From DASUAS01 sp963809795 (GTDB lineage: Bacteria; Actinomycetota; Acidimicrobiia; IMCC26256; DASPTH01): a stretch of 64,000 bases of DNA. Below are positions 25,905-35,498 of this stretch, piece after piece. How positions within the stretch are numbered: the first letter of the stretch is position 1; each line of letters starts with the position of its first letter. A program made the position numbers and the translations under genes. Below the pieces are notes generated by a model. The model did no database searches and was not told where the DNA came from. It worked only from the letters and a program-made list of their open reading frames with translations. The DNA is taken from NCBI GenBank assembly GCA_963809795.1, contig CAWELN010000006.1, positions 310,001 through 374,000 on the forward strand. The letters are read 5' to 3'.

Positions 25905-27161
25905 TCAGGTGAACCGGGGCCGGCGGGGCATGCCGCTGTCGCCGCCGGTCGTCGCGGTGGCGAGCACCTGGTGCACCTGGTTGTCGTCGTGCTCGAAGCC
26001 CACCGCGGCCGCCGCCATGTAGAGCCGCCAGACACGCGCGCGGCCGGGCCCGACCTCCGCCACCGCGTCGTCCCAGTGGTCCTCGAGGTTGCGGACCCAG
26101 CACCGCAGGGTGAGCGCGTAGTGCTCGCGCAGGCTCTCCATGTGCCGGGCCTCGAACCCGGCGCGCTGGATGGCGGACACCACGTTGCCGATCTCGTGCA
26201 GCTCGCCATCAGGGAACACGTAGCGCTCGGTGAAGTTGCGATCCAGCCTCCCCGGCGCCCAGCGGTGGTGATGCATCTTCCCCGCGTGATGGGGACGGCT
26301 GATGCCGTGGTTGAGGAGACGGCCCTGCGGCCGCAACAGGCCGCGGCAGCGGGTGAAGTAGGCGTCGAGCTCCGACAGGCCGACGTGCTCGAACATGCCG
26401 ATCGAGCTGATGGCGTCGTACGGCCCGTCGTCCACGTCACGGAAGTCGGCGAAGCGCACCTCGATGCGGTCGCCCAGGCCGCGCTCGGCGGCCCGCTTGC
26501 GGGCCAGCTCGGCCTGCGGACGGGACAGCGTGACGCCCACCGCGTCCACGCCGTGGTGCTCGGCCGCGTGCAGCAGCATGCCGCCCCACCCACAGCCGAC
26601 GTCGAGGAGCCGCATGCCGGGCTGGAGGTCGAGCTTGCGGCAGATGAGCTCGTGCTTGTTCGCCTGGGCATCCTCCAACGTGGTGGTGTCGTCGTCCCAC
26701 ACCGCGCAGGAGTACGTGAGCGACGGCCCGAGCACCATCCGGTAGAAGTCGTTGGAGAGGTCGTAGTGGTGCGCGATGGCGGCGGCGTCGCGCTGGCGCG
26801 AGTGGCGCCGGCCCTGCATCCGCGCCTCCTCGGGCGGCGGCGGGAGCGGCTTCAGGCCCTTCCACCCGACGAGCTTGGCGGCAGCCACGACCTGTCGGGG
26901 GCCGAGCCGCAGCTCCTCGATGTACTCGGCGACGGCCATCACGTCGAAGATGTCGCCGTCGACCTCGAGCTCACCGGCGACGTAGGCGCGCCCGAACCCC
27001 AACTCGTCGGGGGCGGTGACGATGCGGCGGAGCGCGTCCGGGGAGCGCACCACGATGGTCGTGCGGGCATCGGACGGCCCGAAGCTCGACCCGTCGTAGG
27101 CCCGGAACGCGACCGGCACCTCGTCGCCGAGCACGTCGGACAGGAGATCCGCAACGCTCAT
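25905..27161 (-). CDS. Cyclopropane-fatty-acyl-phospholipid synthase family methyltransferase
   Basis: A 418-residue CFA-synthase-type enzyme that transfers a methyl or methylene from SAM to unsaturated phospholipid acyl chains at the membrane surface. Residues 1-110 are the N-terminal lipid-binding domain. HHYDLSNDFYRMVLGPSLTYSCA (131-153) and DVGCGWGG (187-194) are the family signature and SAM site. The late YVFPDGELHEIGNV and EHYALTLRCWVRNLEDH match the family. It starts 134 bp downstream of TrhA and may be transcribed alone. It could also be a 10-methylstearate-type methyltransferase. Confidence 0.88.
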   Translation of the reverse strand: MSVADLLSDVLGDEVPVAFRAYDGSSFGPSDARTTIVVRSPDALRRIVTAPDELGFGRAYVAGELEVDGDIFDVMAVAEYIEELRLGPRQVVAAAKLVGWKGLKPLPPPPEEARMQGRRHSRQRDAAAIAHHYDLSNDFYRMVLGPSLTYSCAVWDDDTTTLEDAQANKHELICRKLDLQPGMRLLDVGCGWGGMLLHAAEHHGVDAVGVTLSRPQAELARKRAAERGLGDRIEVRFADFRDVDDGPYDAISSIGMFEHVGLSELDAYFTRCRGLLRPQGRLLNHGISRPHHAGKMHHHRWAPGRLDRNFTERYVFPDGELHEIGNVVSAIQRAGFEARHMESLREHYALTLRCWVRNLEDHWDDAVAEVGPGRARVWRLYMAAAAVGFEHDDNQVHQVLATATTGGDSGMPRRPRFT

Positions 27162-27215
27162 GATCACCCGCTCTCGTCGGGCGCGTCCCATGGAGGGCAT
27201 TCGCGCCATCGCCGT

Positions 27216-27228
27216 GCGGGATACCCGC
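27216..27228. repeat. Small GGGATACCC hairpin element
   Basis: GCGGG, loop ATA, CCCGC in the gap between the TrhA and CFA-synthase genes. It is related to the hairpin at 2201-2215; both share the loop and the upstream 13-mer CCCGCTCTCGTCG, here at about 27168. Confidence 0.35.
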
Positions 27229-27295
27229 CCAGCAGGTCCTCTGCACATTTCGGGCCACGAGGATTGCAGACTCGGGCGTCGCCTGCACGCAGCGA

Positions 27296-27949
27296 TCAGG
27301 CGCGGACGAGCATCGCCACCAGGATGAAGTGGCAGGCCGCGGCGGCGACGGTCATCGCGTGCCACACCTCGTGGTACCCGAACACCAGCGGCCGCGGGTT
27401 GGGGCGCTGCAGGCGCAGCCCGATCGCCCCCAGGGTGTAGAGGATCCCGCCGGCGAAGAGCAGCAGGAGCTCCTGGGTGTCGAGCGACCGCACGACCGCC
27501 GGGAGCGCGATCACCACGATCCAGCCCATGCCGATGTAGAGGTACCCGCCGGCCCGGCGCAGCGCCCCGAACCGGGCCAGGGCGAGCGTCACCCCGACCA
27601 CCGCCACGGTCCAGACCACCGCCAGCAACGCGATGCCCCACGCCGGTTGCAGCGCGAGGAGCGTGAGCGGCGTGTAGGAGCCCGCGATGAGCACGAAGAT
27701 CATCGCGTGGTCCATGCGCTGCAGGCGCGCCCGCGCCCGCGGCGCCCAGTTGCCGGTGTGGTACGTGGCGCTGGTGCCGAACAGGCCGGCGAGCGACAGG
27801 GCGAAGAGCCCGGCGGCCACGTGGGCCGACACGCCCTGGCTCCAGAGCACCAGCGCCAGCCCGGCCGGGATCGACACCACGAAGGCGGCCAGGTGGATCC
27901 GACCCCGCCACTGCGGCTTCGGCGAGGACGCGTCGGGCTCCATCGGCAT
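27296..27949 (-). CDS. trhA: PAQR/hemolysin III family membrane protein (TrhA)
   Basis: A 217-residue protein with seven hydrophobic helices. The family metal-site residues are visible: SATYHTG in helix 2, DHAMIFVLIAGSYTPL in helix 3, and HEVWHAM in helix 7. PAQR proteins of bacteria are linked to membrane-energy or lipid homeostasis, and hydrolase activity is suspected. The ATG at 27949 is taken, although nearby GTG and ATG codons are possible. It diverges from the ABC-F gene. Confidence 0.88.
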   Translation of the reverse strand: MPMEPDASSPKPQWRGRIHLAAFVVSIPAGLALVLWSQGVSAHVAAGLFALSLAGLFGTSATYHTGNWAPRARARLQRMDHAMIFVLIAGSYTPLTLLALQPAWGIALLAVVWTVAVVGVTLALARFGALRRAGGYLYIGMGWIVVIALPAVVRSLDTQELLLLFAGGILYTLGAIGLRLQRPNPRPLVFGYHEVWHAMTVAAAACHFILVAMLVRA

Positions 27950-28029
27950 CACGTCAGGCTACGGGCCTGGGGAAGGGGCCCGCGCGCGACAATGGTCCCT
28001 CCCCGTCCGCAATTCCCTGGAGCTCCCCC

Positions 28030-29639
28030 GTGTTGACCGTGCAGGACCTGGTGGTCGAGGTCGGGGGCAAGCGGATCGTCGACCGTGCGTCCCTGCAGGT
28101 GCGACCGGGCGACAAGGTCGGCCTGGTGGGTCGCAACGGCGCCGGGAAGACCACGCTCCTGCGGGTGCTCGGCGGCGCCGCGTCGCCCCGGGCCGGGGTC
28201 GTCCGCCGTGGCGGCGCCACCGGGTACCTCTCCCAGGACCCCCGTGGCGACGCGGTGCCCGACGACACGACGGTCATGGCCCACGTGCTCTCCGGGCGCG
28301 GGCTCGACGAGCTCCAGGCGCGGCTCGAGAAGTTGCGGGTGGCGATGGACGAGAATCCCTCGAGCCGCAACATCGAGCGCTTCGGGGCCGCGCAGGAGCA
28401 GTTCGAGTCGGCCGGTGGGTACGCAGCCGAGGCGGAGGTGCGCAAGCTCGCGGCGGGCGTCGGCCTGCGCGAGGACCGGCTCGACGTCACCCTCGGTGCC
28501 CTCTCCGGCGGTGAGCGGCGACGCGTCGAGCTCGTGCGCATCCTCTTCGGCGGCAGTGACCTGCTCCTCCTCGACGAGCCGACCAACCACCTCGACGCCG
28601 ACGCCCGCACCTGGCTGCTCAAGTTCCTGCGCGCGTACCGCGGCGGGCTGCTCGTCGTCAGCCACGACCTCGACCTGCTCGACGAGGCGATCACGCGCGT
28701 CGTCCACATCGACCGCGAGTCGGAGGAGGGCACCGGCACGCTGGTCGAGTACAAGGGCACGTACTCCCAGTACCTCGCGGCGCGCGACCGCGACGAGGAG
28801 CGCCAGACCGCGATCGCAGCCAGGCAGAGCAAGGAGATCGCCCGCCTCAAGCGCGCGCGCCGACGCGATGCGGGGCCAGTCGGCCAAGCGGGCACGAGTG
28901 GCGCGCAACTTCGACGGCAGGGTCGCCCGGCTCGAAGCCGAGCGCGTCGCGGGACCGCGCGCGGAAGCGGGCCAACGCGGTGCGGTTCCCCGCGCCGCCG
29001 ACCGCGGGTCGTACGGTGCTCACCGCCACCGAGCTCTGGAAGTCGTTCGGCCCGCTCGACGTGTTCGCCGACGTGTCGTTCGACGTCGGTCGCGGCGAGC
29101 GCCTCCTGGTCATGGGACTCAACGGCGCGGGCAAGACCACGTTGCTCAAGGTGCTGGCCGGGCAGCTGGCGCCCGATCTCGGCACGGTCGAGCTGGGGCT
29201 CCACGTGGCGGTGGGCTACTACGCGCAGGAGCACGAAGGGATCGTCGAGGGCCGCACCCTCCTCGACCACATGCGCGACGCGTCGACGGTCGGCGACGGC
29301 GCGCTGCGCAACCTGCTCGGCATGTTCGGGCTGAGCGGCGACAAGGTGTTCCAGGATGCAGCCACGCTGTCGGGGGGCGAGAAGACCAAGCTCGCGCTCG
29401 CGCAGCTCGTTGCCGGGCGCCACAACGTGCTGCTCCTGGACGAGCCCACCAACAACCTCGATCCTGCGTCGCGGGCGGCCACCGGTGAGGCCCTGGCCGC
29501 CTGGCCGGGCACGATGGTCGTGGTGAGCCACGACGAGGAGTTCGTCCGTTCGCTCGCGCCCGATCGCGCGCTGCTGATGCCCGACGCCACGCTCGACTAC
29601 TTCGACGACGACATGCTCGACCTCGTCGAGCTGGCCTGA
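28030..29639 (+). pseudogene. ABC-F family ATPase, two frameshifts near 28855 and 28960
   Basis: The protein has two ABC ATPase domains and no membrane segment. Domain 1: Walker A GRNGAGKT (34-41), LSGGE and DEPTNHLD. Domain 2: GLNGAGKT, TLSGGEK and DEPTNNLD, ending at 29639. Between them the linker passes through three frames, with shifts at 28851-28860 and 28956-28963, both CG dinucleotide runs. Read across the shifts it is about 535 residues and complete, as expected for a ribosome-associated ABC-F translation factor. GTG start with GGAG nine bases upstream. Slippage or assembly error is likely. Confidence 0.82.
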
Positions 29640-29674
29640 GTTTCCGGTACCGCCGGACCGGGTAGCTGCGGCGG

Positions 29675-30181
29675 GTGACCGACAACGGCGCCGCCCGGGC
29701 GTTCGACTGCATCGTCGGCGACCTCGAGTACCCGATGTTCGTCGTGGCCGCGGCGGCCGACGGCGACGCCGACGCCTGCCTCGTGGGCTTCACCACGCAG
29801 TGCAGCATCGAGCCGCCGCGCTTCGCCGCGTTCCTCTCGAAGATGAACCGGACCTATGAGATCGCGACGCGGGCCACCGTGCTCGTCGTGCACCCGATCC
29901 GCCCCGACCAGCACGAGCTCGCCGAGCACTTCGGCGGCACCAGCGAGAAGGACGATCCCGCCAAGCTGTCCGAATGGCCGTGGCGCCCCGGACCGGGCGG
30001 CGTGCCCGTGATCGAGGAGTGCGACTGGTTCGCGGGCACCATCGAGGCGCGCCTCGATGCCGGTGACCACGTGGCGTTCGTGCTCGCGCCGTTCGACGGG
30101 CGGTGCCGGCACGACGGCCAGCTGGGCTACCAGGAGGTGCGCGACATCGACGCCGGGCAGCCGCCGGGCGAGCCCGACTGA
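29675..30181 (+). CDS. Flavin reductase-like domain protein
   Basis: A 168-residue flavin-reductase-like (split beta-barrel) protein. MFVVAAAADGDADACLVGFTTQCSIEPPRFAAFLSKMNRTYE is the characteristic FMN-binding block (residues 21-62). TVLVVHPIRPDQHELAEHFGG is the next signature. Such proteins reduce FMN or bind it for a partner oxygenase. It is 35 bp after the ABC-F gene and 41 bp before the acyl-CoA synthetase. It may supply reduced flavin to a nearby LLM enzyme, by inference. Confidence 0.82.
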   Translation: MTDNGAARAFDCIVGDLEYPMFVVAAAADGDADACLVGFTTQCSIEPPRFAAFLSKMNRTYEIATRATVLVVHPIRPDQHELAEHFGGTSEKDDPAKLSEWPWRPGPGGVPVIEECDWFAGTIEARLDAGDHVAFVLAPFDGRCRHDGQLGYQEVRDIDAGQPPGEPD

Positions 30182-30222
30182 CCCCGGGAGGCGCGCCATC
30201 CGCTCGGTTACGTTGTGGCGCC

Positions 30223-31845
30223 ATGGCCGAGCGCACCGAGCGGACCCTCAACCTCGCCGACCTGTTCGAAGTCGTCGTCGACGCCGCTCCGGCGCGGCTG
30301 GCGCTGGTCGCCGGCGACGAGCGCCGCACCTACGCCGAGCTGGAGGCGCGCGCCAACCGGTTGGCCCACCACCTGATCGCCCGCGGCATCGAGCCCGGCG
30401 ACTGGGTGGGGATCTACTCGTGGAACCGCGCCGAGTGGGCCGAGGCGATGATCGCCTGTTACAAGGCCCGCGCGGTGCCGATCAACGTCAACTACCGCTA
30501 CGTCGAAGCCGAGCTCGCGTACCTGTTCGACAACGCCGACCTCCGCGGGCTCATCTTCGAGCGCGAGTTCTCGCCGCTGGTGGGGAAGGTCGCGCCCGAG
30601 CTGCCGCAACTCGACGTGTTCGTCGTCATCGAGGACGGCACCGAGCCCGACGGCTCGCTCGCCGGGCTCGACGTGGTCTCGTACGAGGACGCGCTCGCCG
30701 CCGCCGACCCCGCACGCGACTTCGCGCCGCGCAGCAGCGACGATCTCTACGTGCTCTACACCGGCGGCACCACCGGCATGCCCAAGGGCGTGAAGTGGAG
30801 GAGCGAGGACATCTACCTCGGCGCGATGAGCGGTGCACGCGGCAACGCGCCGCTCGACTCACCCGAGGACCTCGCGCAGTACGCCGAGCAACCAGGCTCG
30901 GTGTCGTTCGCGCTGGCACCCTTGATGCACGGTGGGGCCCAGTGGAGCCTGTGGTCGTTGCTCACCACCGCGGGCACCGTCGTGCTCTGGTGCGGTCGGG
31001 GGTTCGACGCCGATGCGATCCTGCGCATCACCGAGCAGGAGCACGTGATCGGCATCTCGCTCATCGGCGACGCCATGGCGCGTCCGCTGGTGGAGACCTA
31101 CGCCGCCGACCCCGCCCGCTACGACCTCTCGGGCCTGGCCCTCATCGGGAGCGGCGGCGCGATGCTCTCGCAGGGGGTGCGCGAGCAGCTGGAACAGCAC
31201 CTCCCGCACGTCCGGATCGCCGACAGCTTCGGCGCGTCGGAGACCGGCTTCAACGGGACGAGCAGCGGGGTCGCGACCAGGTTCGCGGTCGGTCCGGGCA
31301 CCACCGTGCTCGACGACGCCCTGCGCCCGGTCCCGCCCGGCTCCGGGGTGGTCGGCCTGCTGGCCCGCTCGGGGCACATCCCGCTCGGCTACCACAAGGA
31401 CGACGCCAAGACCGTGACCACGTTCCTGGTGGACCCCGACGGCAAGCGCTGGGTCGTGCCCGGCGACCTCGCCACGGTGGAGGCCGACGGGGAGATCACC
31501 GTCTTCGGGCGGGGCAGCCAGGTCGTGAACACCGGGGGCGAGAAGGTGTACCCCGAGGAGGTGGAGGCGGCGCTGAAGACGCACCCCGAGGTGTTCGACG
31601 CGGTGGTGGTCGGTGTGCCGGACGAGCGGTTCGGCGAGCGCGTGGCCGCGCTGGTCGTCTGGCGCGAGGGCCGCGAGCCCGACGTCGACGCGTTGCGGGC
31701 GCACGCCCGCACGCTGGTCGCGGGATTCAAGGTGCCGAAGGAGATCCACGTGCTCGACACGATGCAGCGCACACCGGCGGGCAAGCCCGACTACCGCTGG
31801 GCGAAGGCGCGGGCGACCGCGCTCGCCGTCGAGGCGGGGTCGTGA
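30223..31845 (+). CDS. Acyl-CoA synthetase (AMP-binding enzyme)
   Basis: A 540-residue ANL-superfamily ligase forming acyl-CoA from a carboxylate, ATP and CoA. YTGGTTGMPKGVKW (about residues 179-192) is the P-loop. SFGASETG, GDLATVEADGEITVFGR and GEKVYPEEVE follow in order, and the C-terminal Lys lies in RTPAGKPDYRW. The GVKW variant after the P-loop is common in fatty-acyl and cholesterol-side-chain ligases of actinobacteria. It overlaps the LLM gene by GTGA, so ligase and oxidoreductase are co-translated. Confidence 0.9.
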   Translation: MAERTERTLNLADLFEVVVDAAPARLALVAGDERRTYAELEARANRLAHHLIARGIEPGDWVGIYSWNRAEWAEAMIACYKARAVPINVNYRYVEAELAYLFDNADLRGLIFEREFSPLVGKVAPELPQLDVFVVIEDGTEPDGSLAGLDVVSYEDALAAADPARDFAPRSSDDLYVLYTGGTTGMPKGVKWRSEDIYLGAMSGARGNAPLDSPEDLAQYAEQPGSVSFALAPLMHGGAQWSLWSLLTTAGTVVLWCGRGFDADAILRITEQEHVIGISLIGDAMARPLVETYAADPARYDLSGLALIGSGGAMLSQGVREQLEQHLPHVRIADSFGASETGFNGTSSGVATRFAVGPGTTVLDDALRPVPPGSGVVGLLARSGHIPLGYHKDDAKTVTTFLVDPDGKRWVVPGDLATVEADGEITVFGRGSQVVNTGGEKVYPEEVEAALKTHPEVFDAVVVGVPDERFGERVAALVVWREGREPDVDALRAHARTLVAGFKVPKEIHVLDTMQRTPAGKPDYRWAKARATALAVEAGS

Positions 31846-32717
31846 GCACGCCCGAGTTCCACCTCTACCTCCCCCAGATGCGTCTCGGTCTCGACGCGAT
31901 GGTCGAGAAGGCTCGCGCCGCCGAGTCGGCCGGCTTCGTCGGCATGGCGGGGATGGACCACCTCGCGCCGCCGATGGCCGAGCAGCACGACATGTACGAA
32001 GCGCTCACGACGAATGCCTGGTTGCTCGCCCACACCGAGCGGCTCGTCCAGGGTCAGCTCGTGTTGTGCGACGCGTTCCGGCACCCCTCGGTGCTGGCGC
32101 GTGAGGCCGTCACCCTCGACCACGCGTCCGGGGGTCGGTTCGAGCTCGGTATCGGGTGGGGCTCGGTGATCGAGGAGTTCACCACCTACGGCGTGGGCCC
32201 CACCAGCGCGCGCGAGCGGGTGCAGCGCCTGTCCGAGACCCTCGACATCCTGCGCGGGCTCTGGTCCGGTGAGGCGATCGACTACGACGGACAGTTCTTC
32301 CGGCTCGAAGCGGCGCGGCAGGTGCCGACGCCGCTCACGAAGATCCCGATCGTGATCGGCGGCACCGGCAAGCGCACGATGGAGCTCGTCGCGGCGCACG
32401 CCGACTGGTGGAACGTGCCCATCCACCAGCTCGACCGGCTCGACGCGATGCGACCGTCCGCCGGCGCCGCCCGCGTCTCCGTGCAGCAGATGTTCGCGTT
32501 CGTCCCCGAGGGCGTCGAGCGCGCCGCGATCGAGGAGCCCGCCCGCCGGCGCTTCCGCCACCAGACCCTCGTCGTCGGTGGTCGCCAGGAGATGATCGAC
32601 CACTTCTCCGCCATGCGTGAGCGCGGGGTCGATCGCTTCTACGTGTGGTTCGCCGACTTCGCGCCGCCCGCCACGCTCGAGGCGTTCGGTGCCGAGGTGA
32701 TCAGCGCCTTCGACTGA
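31842..32717 (+). CDS. LLM class (probably F420-dependent) oxidoreductase
   Basis: A 291-residue luciferase-like TIM barrel. AESAGFVGMAGMDHLAPP, DHASGGRFELGIGWGSVIEEFTTYG (the cofactor-phosphate region) and IPIVIGGTGKRTMELVAAHADWWN match the LLM F420/FMN family. GTG start within the GTGA overlap with the acyl-CoA synthetase. It probably oxidises or reduces a CoA-bound or polyketide-like substrate; the exact reaction is unknown. Confidence 0.86.
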   Translation: MSTPEFHLYLPQMRLGLDAMVEKARAAESAGFVGMAGMDHLAPPMAEQHDMYEALTTNAWLLAHTERLVQGQLVLCDAFRHPSVLAREAVTLDHASGGRFELGIGWGSVIEEFTTYGVGPTSARERVQRLSETLDILRGLWSGEAIDYDGQFFRLEAARQVPTPLTKIPIVIGGTGKRTMELVAAHADWWNVPIHQLDRLDAMRPSAGAARVSVQQMFAFVPEGVERAAIEEPARRRFRHQTLVVGGRQEMIDHFSAMRERGVDRFYVWFADFAPPATLEAFGAEVISAFD

Positions 32718-32742
32718 CACGCCCCCGTCGCTCGCCTGACCG

Positions 32743-33567
32743 TCACACGTTCGGGCCCTCGGCGAGCATGTCGTCGGGCCGGTCGTCGTAGTCGCGGATG
32801 AGACCGCGATGGCGGAAGGCGACCGGCGCCCGCGCCGCCTGCATCGAGAAGCACAACGGCCGGAGCCCGGGCATGTCGGCCAGGGTGGGGTACTGGTCGA
32901 GATCGAGGCCACGGCTCATCCCGATGCTGGAGGCGCGCCGGAGCACCACCGCCGCCTCGGCGTCATCGGGCGCGAGGGTGGCGTCGGCCCACTTCGCGAA
33001 CCCGCGCGGCGCGTCGGCGTACGGGCTCGGAGCGACGATGGCGCCTCCCTGCAGGACCCACTCGAGGCGCCGCTCACCGTCGCGGTCGAGCGTGATCGTG
33101 TGCTCCTCACCGTCGAGCAACCCGAACGGCACCACCGCGTCGTACTGGCGCGTGTGCGCACCTCCGGCGACGACCCGGGCGGCGTGCGCGACCGCGAGAC
33201 CGGCGAGGTCGAGCTGGTGCGTGCAGTGCTGCACCGACTCGGTCCAGTGCGTCACCGCGAGGCAACGGTCGGACAGTGGCATCCCCGCCAGCGTCCGCAG
33301 CGGCTCCGCCGCGGCCGCGCACGTCGACCACGGCGCCCGCACGGACCCGCTGGTCACGGACTGCACCTTGGTGTCGTCGTGGTGCAGTGTGACGGTGAAG
33401 TAGTGCTGATCGTCCTCGAGCCCGCCCTCGACGACACCCGGTTCCCGTGACACCACGCGGATGCGACGGCGGTAACGCCCGTACGGGAAGAACGTCGGAG
33501 CCCCGGACGACGGCACGGTGCCGAGGGTATCCGCGGCATCGCTTGGTGCCGACCGCGGGTCGGTCAT
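32743..33567 (-). CDS. DUF2889 domain-containing protein
   Basis: A 274-residue protein. RRIRVVSREPGVVEGGLEDDQHYFTVTLHHDDTKVQSV is the typical DUF2889 opening and AWSTCAAAAEPLRTLAGMPL follows, with C-x-H-x-x-D in HCTHQLDLAGLAVAHA. The family has no established function but often neighbours aromatic or lipid catabolic genes in actinobacteria. It is convergent with the LLM gene and divergent from the HdeD-like gene. Confidence 0.8.
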   Translation of the reverse strand: MTDPRSAPSDAADTLGTVPSSGAPTFFPYGRYRRRIRVVSREPGVVEGGLEDDQHYFTVTLHHDDTKVQSVTSGSVRAPWSTCAAAAEPLRTLAGMPLSDRCLAVTHWTESVQHCTHQLDLAGLAVAHAARVVAGGAHTRQYDAVVPFGLLDGEEHTITLDRDGERRLEWVLQGGAIVAPSPYADAPRGFAKWADATLAPDDAEAAVVLRRASSIGMSRGLDLDQYPTLADMPGLRPLCFSMQAARAPVAFRHRGLIRDYDDRPDDMLAEGPNV

Positions 33568-33570
33568 AAT
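33543..33570 (+). promoter_or_regulatory. Candidate sigma-70-type promoter for the HdeD-like gene
   Basis: TTGGTG and CATAAT are separated by 16 bp, about 50 bp upstream of the ATG at 33619. CATAAT is conspicuous in this GC-rich sequence. It overlaps the start of the divergent DUF2889 gene. Confidence 0.35.
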
Positions 33571-33618
33571 GCGCAGGCGCGACGCGCGCAAGCCCGGTAC
33601 ACGGAGGGGAGCACCGGC

Positions 33619-34200
33619 ATGAGCATGCGCAGCACGTTGTCCGCGGAGGAACAGCGCGCCGTCGCACAGGCGTACGCGAGCTCGTGGTGGCTGTGGCTCG
33701 TCGCCGGGATCCTCTGGCTGCTGCTCGGATTCATCGTCCTGTCGCTCCGGCCCGTCTCGATCTCCGTGTGTGTGATCCTGATCGCGGTCGCGTTCTGGCT
33801 CGGCGGCGTCACGTCGTACGCGTTCGCCATGGTGCTGACCGGTGGTTGGCGGTGGGTGGCCATCATCGGCGGCACCCTCGCCATCGTCGCCGGCATCGTC
33901 GCGCTGGTGTGGCCGGAGCCGACGCTCGTCGTGATCTCCATCTTCGTGGCCTGGTACCTCCTCATCCGCGGGACCCTCGACGTGGTCATGGCGTTGTCGC
34001 ACACGCACGTGCGCGGATGGTGGATGCCGTTCATCGCCGGGCTCATCGGCATCTTCCTCGGAGCGTGGGCGATCGGGAACCCCGACCGCTCGGTGCTGCT
34101 GTTCATCTCGATCATCGGGATCTGGTCCATCTTCAAGGGGGCCGCCGACCTCGTCGCCGCGTTCGCCTATCGCAGTCTGCAGGAGGACGTCGCCGCGTGA
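33619..34200 (+). CDS. HdeD/DUF308 family membrane protein
   Basis: A 193-residue protein with six hydrophobic helices in the HdeD (DUF308) pattern: paired helices with GGxLAIVAGIVALVWPEPT in the middle and SIIGIWSIFKGAADLVAAF at the end. E. coli HdeD is an acid-stress membrane protein; the role here is unknown. A strong GGAGGGGAG ribosome-binding site precedes the ATG. It overlaps the next gene by GTGA, so the two membrane proteins are coupled. Confidence 0.87.
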   Translation: MSMRSTLSAEEQRAVAQAYASSWWLWLVAGILWLLLGFIVLSLRPVSISVCVILIAVAFWLGGVTSYAFAMVLTGGWRWVAIIGGTLAIVAGIVALVWPEPTLVVISIFVAWYLLIRGTLDVVMALSHTHVRGWWMPFIAGLIGIFLGAWAIGNPDRSVLLFISIIGIWSIFKGAADLVAAFAYRSLQEDVAA

Positions 34201-35474
34201 CCGATCCTGAACACATCGAGACCGCCGACACCGCGGGGAGGACCGACGTGGTCTCCGGCGGCCCGAGGCGCGCCAAGCGGTGGCAGAGGATCCTCTCGGT
34301 CGTCCTCCTGGTCGTCGGATTCATCCTCGTGCCGCTGTCGGCGATCGCGATCTGGTCGCACAACCAGCTCACCAACACGGATCGCTACGTCGAGACGGTG
34401 TCGCCGCTCGCCGACAACAAGGACATCCAACAGACCGTCGCCGCCGTGGTGGTCAACGCGCTGTTCGAGCGGGCGAACGCGCCCCAACGCATCGAGAGCG
34501 CGTTGCCGAAGCGGGCCAAGTTCCTCGGTGAGCCCATCGCCACCGCGATGAGGAGCTACGCGACCGACGTCACCGAGAAGCTGCTCGCGTCCAGCCAGTT
34601 CGAGAAGCTGTGGGACGGCGCGAACCGACGAGCGCACAACCAACTCGTCGCGCTGCTCACCGACGACCCGAGCAAGGCACATGGCGCGGTCACGCTCGAC
34701 AAGGGCCAGGTGCAGCTCGACCTCGGCGTCGTGGTGAAGCAGGTGCAGGCCAAGCTCGTCGGCGCCGGGCTCACCTTCCTCAACAGCGTGAACGTCCCGC
34801 CCGTGTCCACCACGATCGACATCATCAACACCGAGGGGCTCGCCGAGGCGCGCAGCTACCTGTCGATCCTCGACACGTTGGCGTGGGTGCTGCCGTTCCT
34901 CGCCATCGTCTGCCTGGTGGCCGCCGCCGTCGTCGTGCCGACGCGACGGCGGGCGACGATCCGGGCCGGCATCGTGCTGACCGCGTCGTGCGCGTTCACG
35001 CTCGTGCTCCTGGCGATCGGCCGATCGCTCTACCTCGACGCCGCCACCAGCCCCCACGTCTCGAAGGACGCCGCCTCGGCGGTGTTCGACATCCTCGTGC
35101 GCAACCTGCGGTACGGCCTCATCGTGCTCGGTGTGGTCGGCCTCGTGATCGCACTGGTGGCGTACTTCGTGGGGCCGTCGGCGCCGGCGGTGAAGGCGCG
35201 GGCCCTGGCCGCCGCCGGGGTCTCGGGCGCCCGGCGGAAGGCGGGGGACCTCGGCTACGAGAGCAACCCGTTCGAGCGGTGGGTTGCGGCCCATCGGCGC
35301 GGCCTCGAGCTCGCGGTCGCCGGGATCGCGGTGCTGGCGCTCATCCTGTGGGACCGGCCCGGCCTCGGCGCGGTGCTCTTCGTGCTCGTCGTCGCGCTGA
35401 TCCTCGTCGGGTTCATAGAGTTCTTTGCGCGTGGCGCGACTCCGGAACCCGTCGACGAACCCACTGCCGCCTGA
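34197..35474 (+). CDS. Integral membrane protein of unknown function
   Basis: A 425-residue protein from a GTG start. One N-terminal helix (about residues 32-54) is followed by an extracytoplasmic stretch of about 160 residues that begins NQLTNTDRYVETVSPLADN. Four or more helices follow after residue 220, with a basic linker and two last helices near the C-terminus. The NTDRYVxTVxPLAxD segment is common to actinobacterial membrane proteins next to HdeD-like genes. The function is unknown; envelope stress is a guess from the neighbour. Confidence 0.8.
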   Translation: MTDPEHIETADTAGRTDVVSGGPRRAKRWQRILSVVLLVVGFILVPLSAIAIWSHNQLTNTDRYVETVSPLADNKDIQQTVAAVVVNALFERANAPQRIESALPKRAKFLGEPIATAMRSYATDVTEKLLASSQFEKLWDGANRRAHNQLVALLTDDPSKAHGAVTLDKGQVQLDLGVVVKQVQAKLVGAGLTFLNSVNVPPVSTTIDIINTEGLAEARSYLSILDTLAWVLPFLAIVCLVAAAVVVPTRRRATIRAGIVLTASCAFTLVLLAIGRSLYLDAATSPHVSKDAASAVFDILVRNLRYGLIVLGVVGLVIALVAYFVGPSAPAVKARALAAAGVSGARRKAGDLGYESNPFERWVAAHRRGLELAVAGIAVLALILWDRPGLGAVLFVLVVALILVGFIEFFARGATPEPVDEPTAA

Positions 35475-35498
35475 CCGTCGCCCTCCCGGGAGCCGACG

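Noticed and set aside
27962..27982. Attenuator hairpin before the ABC-F gene (CGGGCC...GGCCCG)
   Set aside because: The stem is short and may lie upstream of the promoter; no leader peptide or alternative pairing was found.
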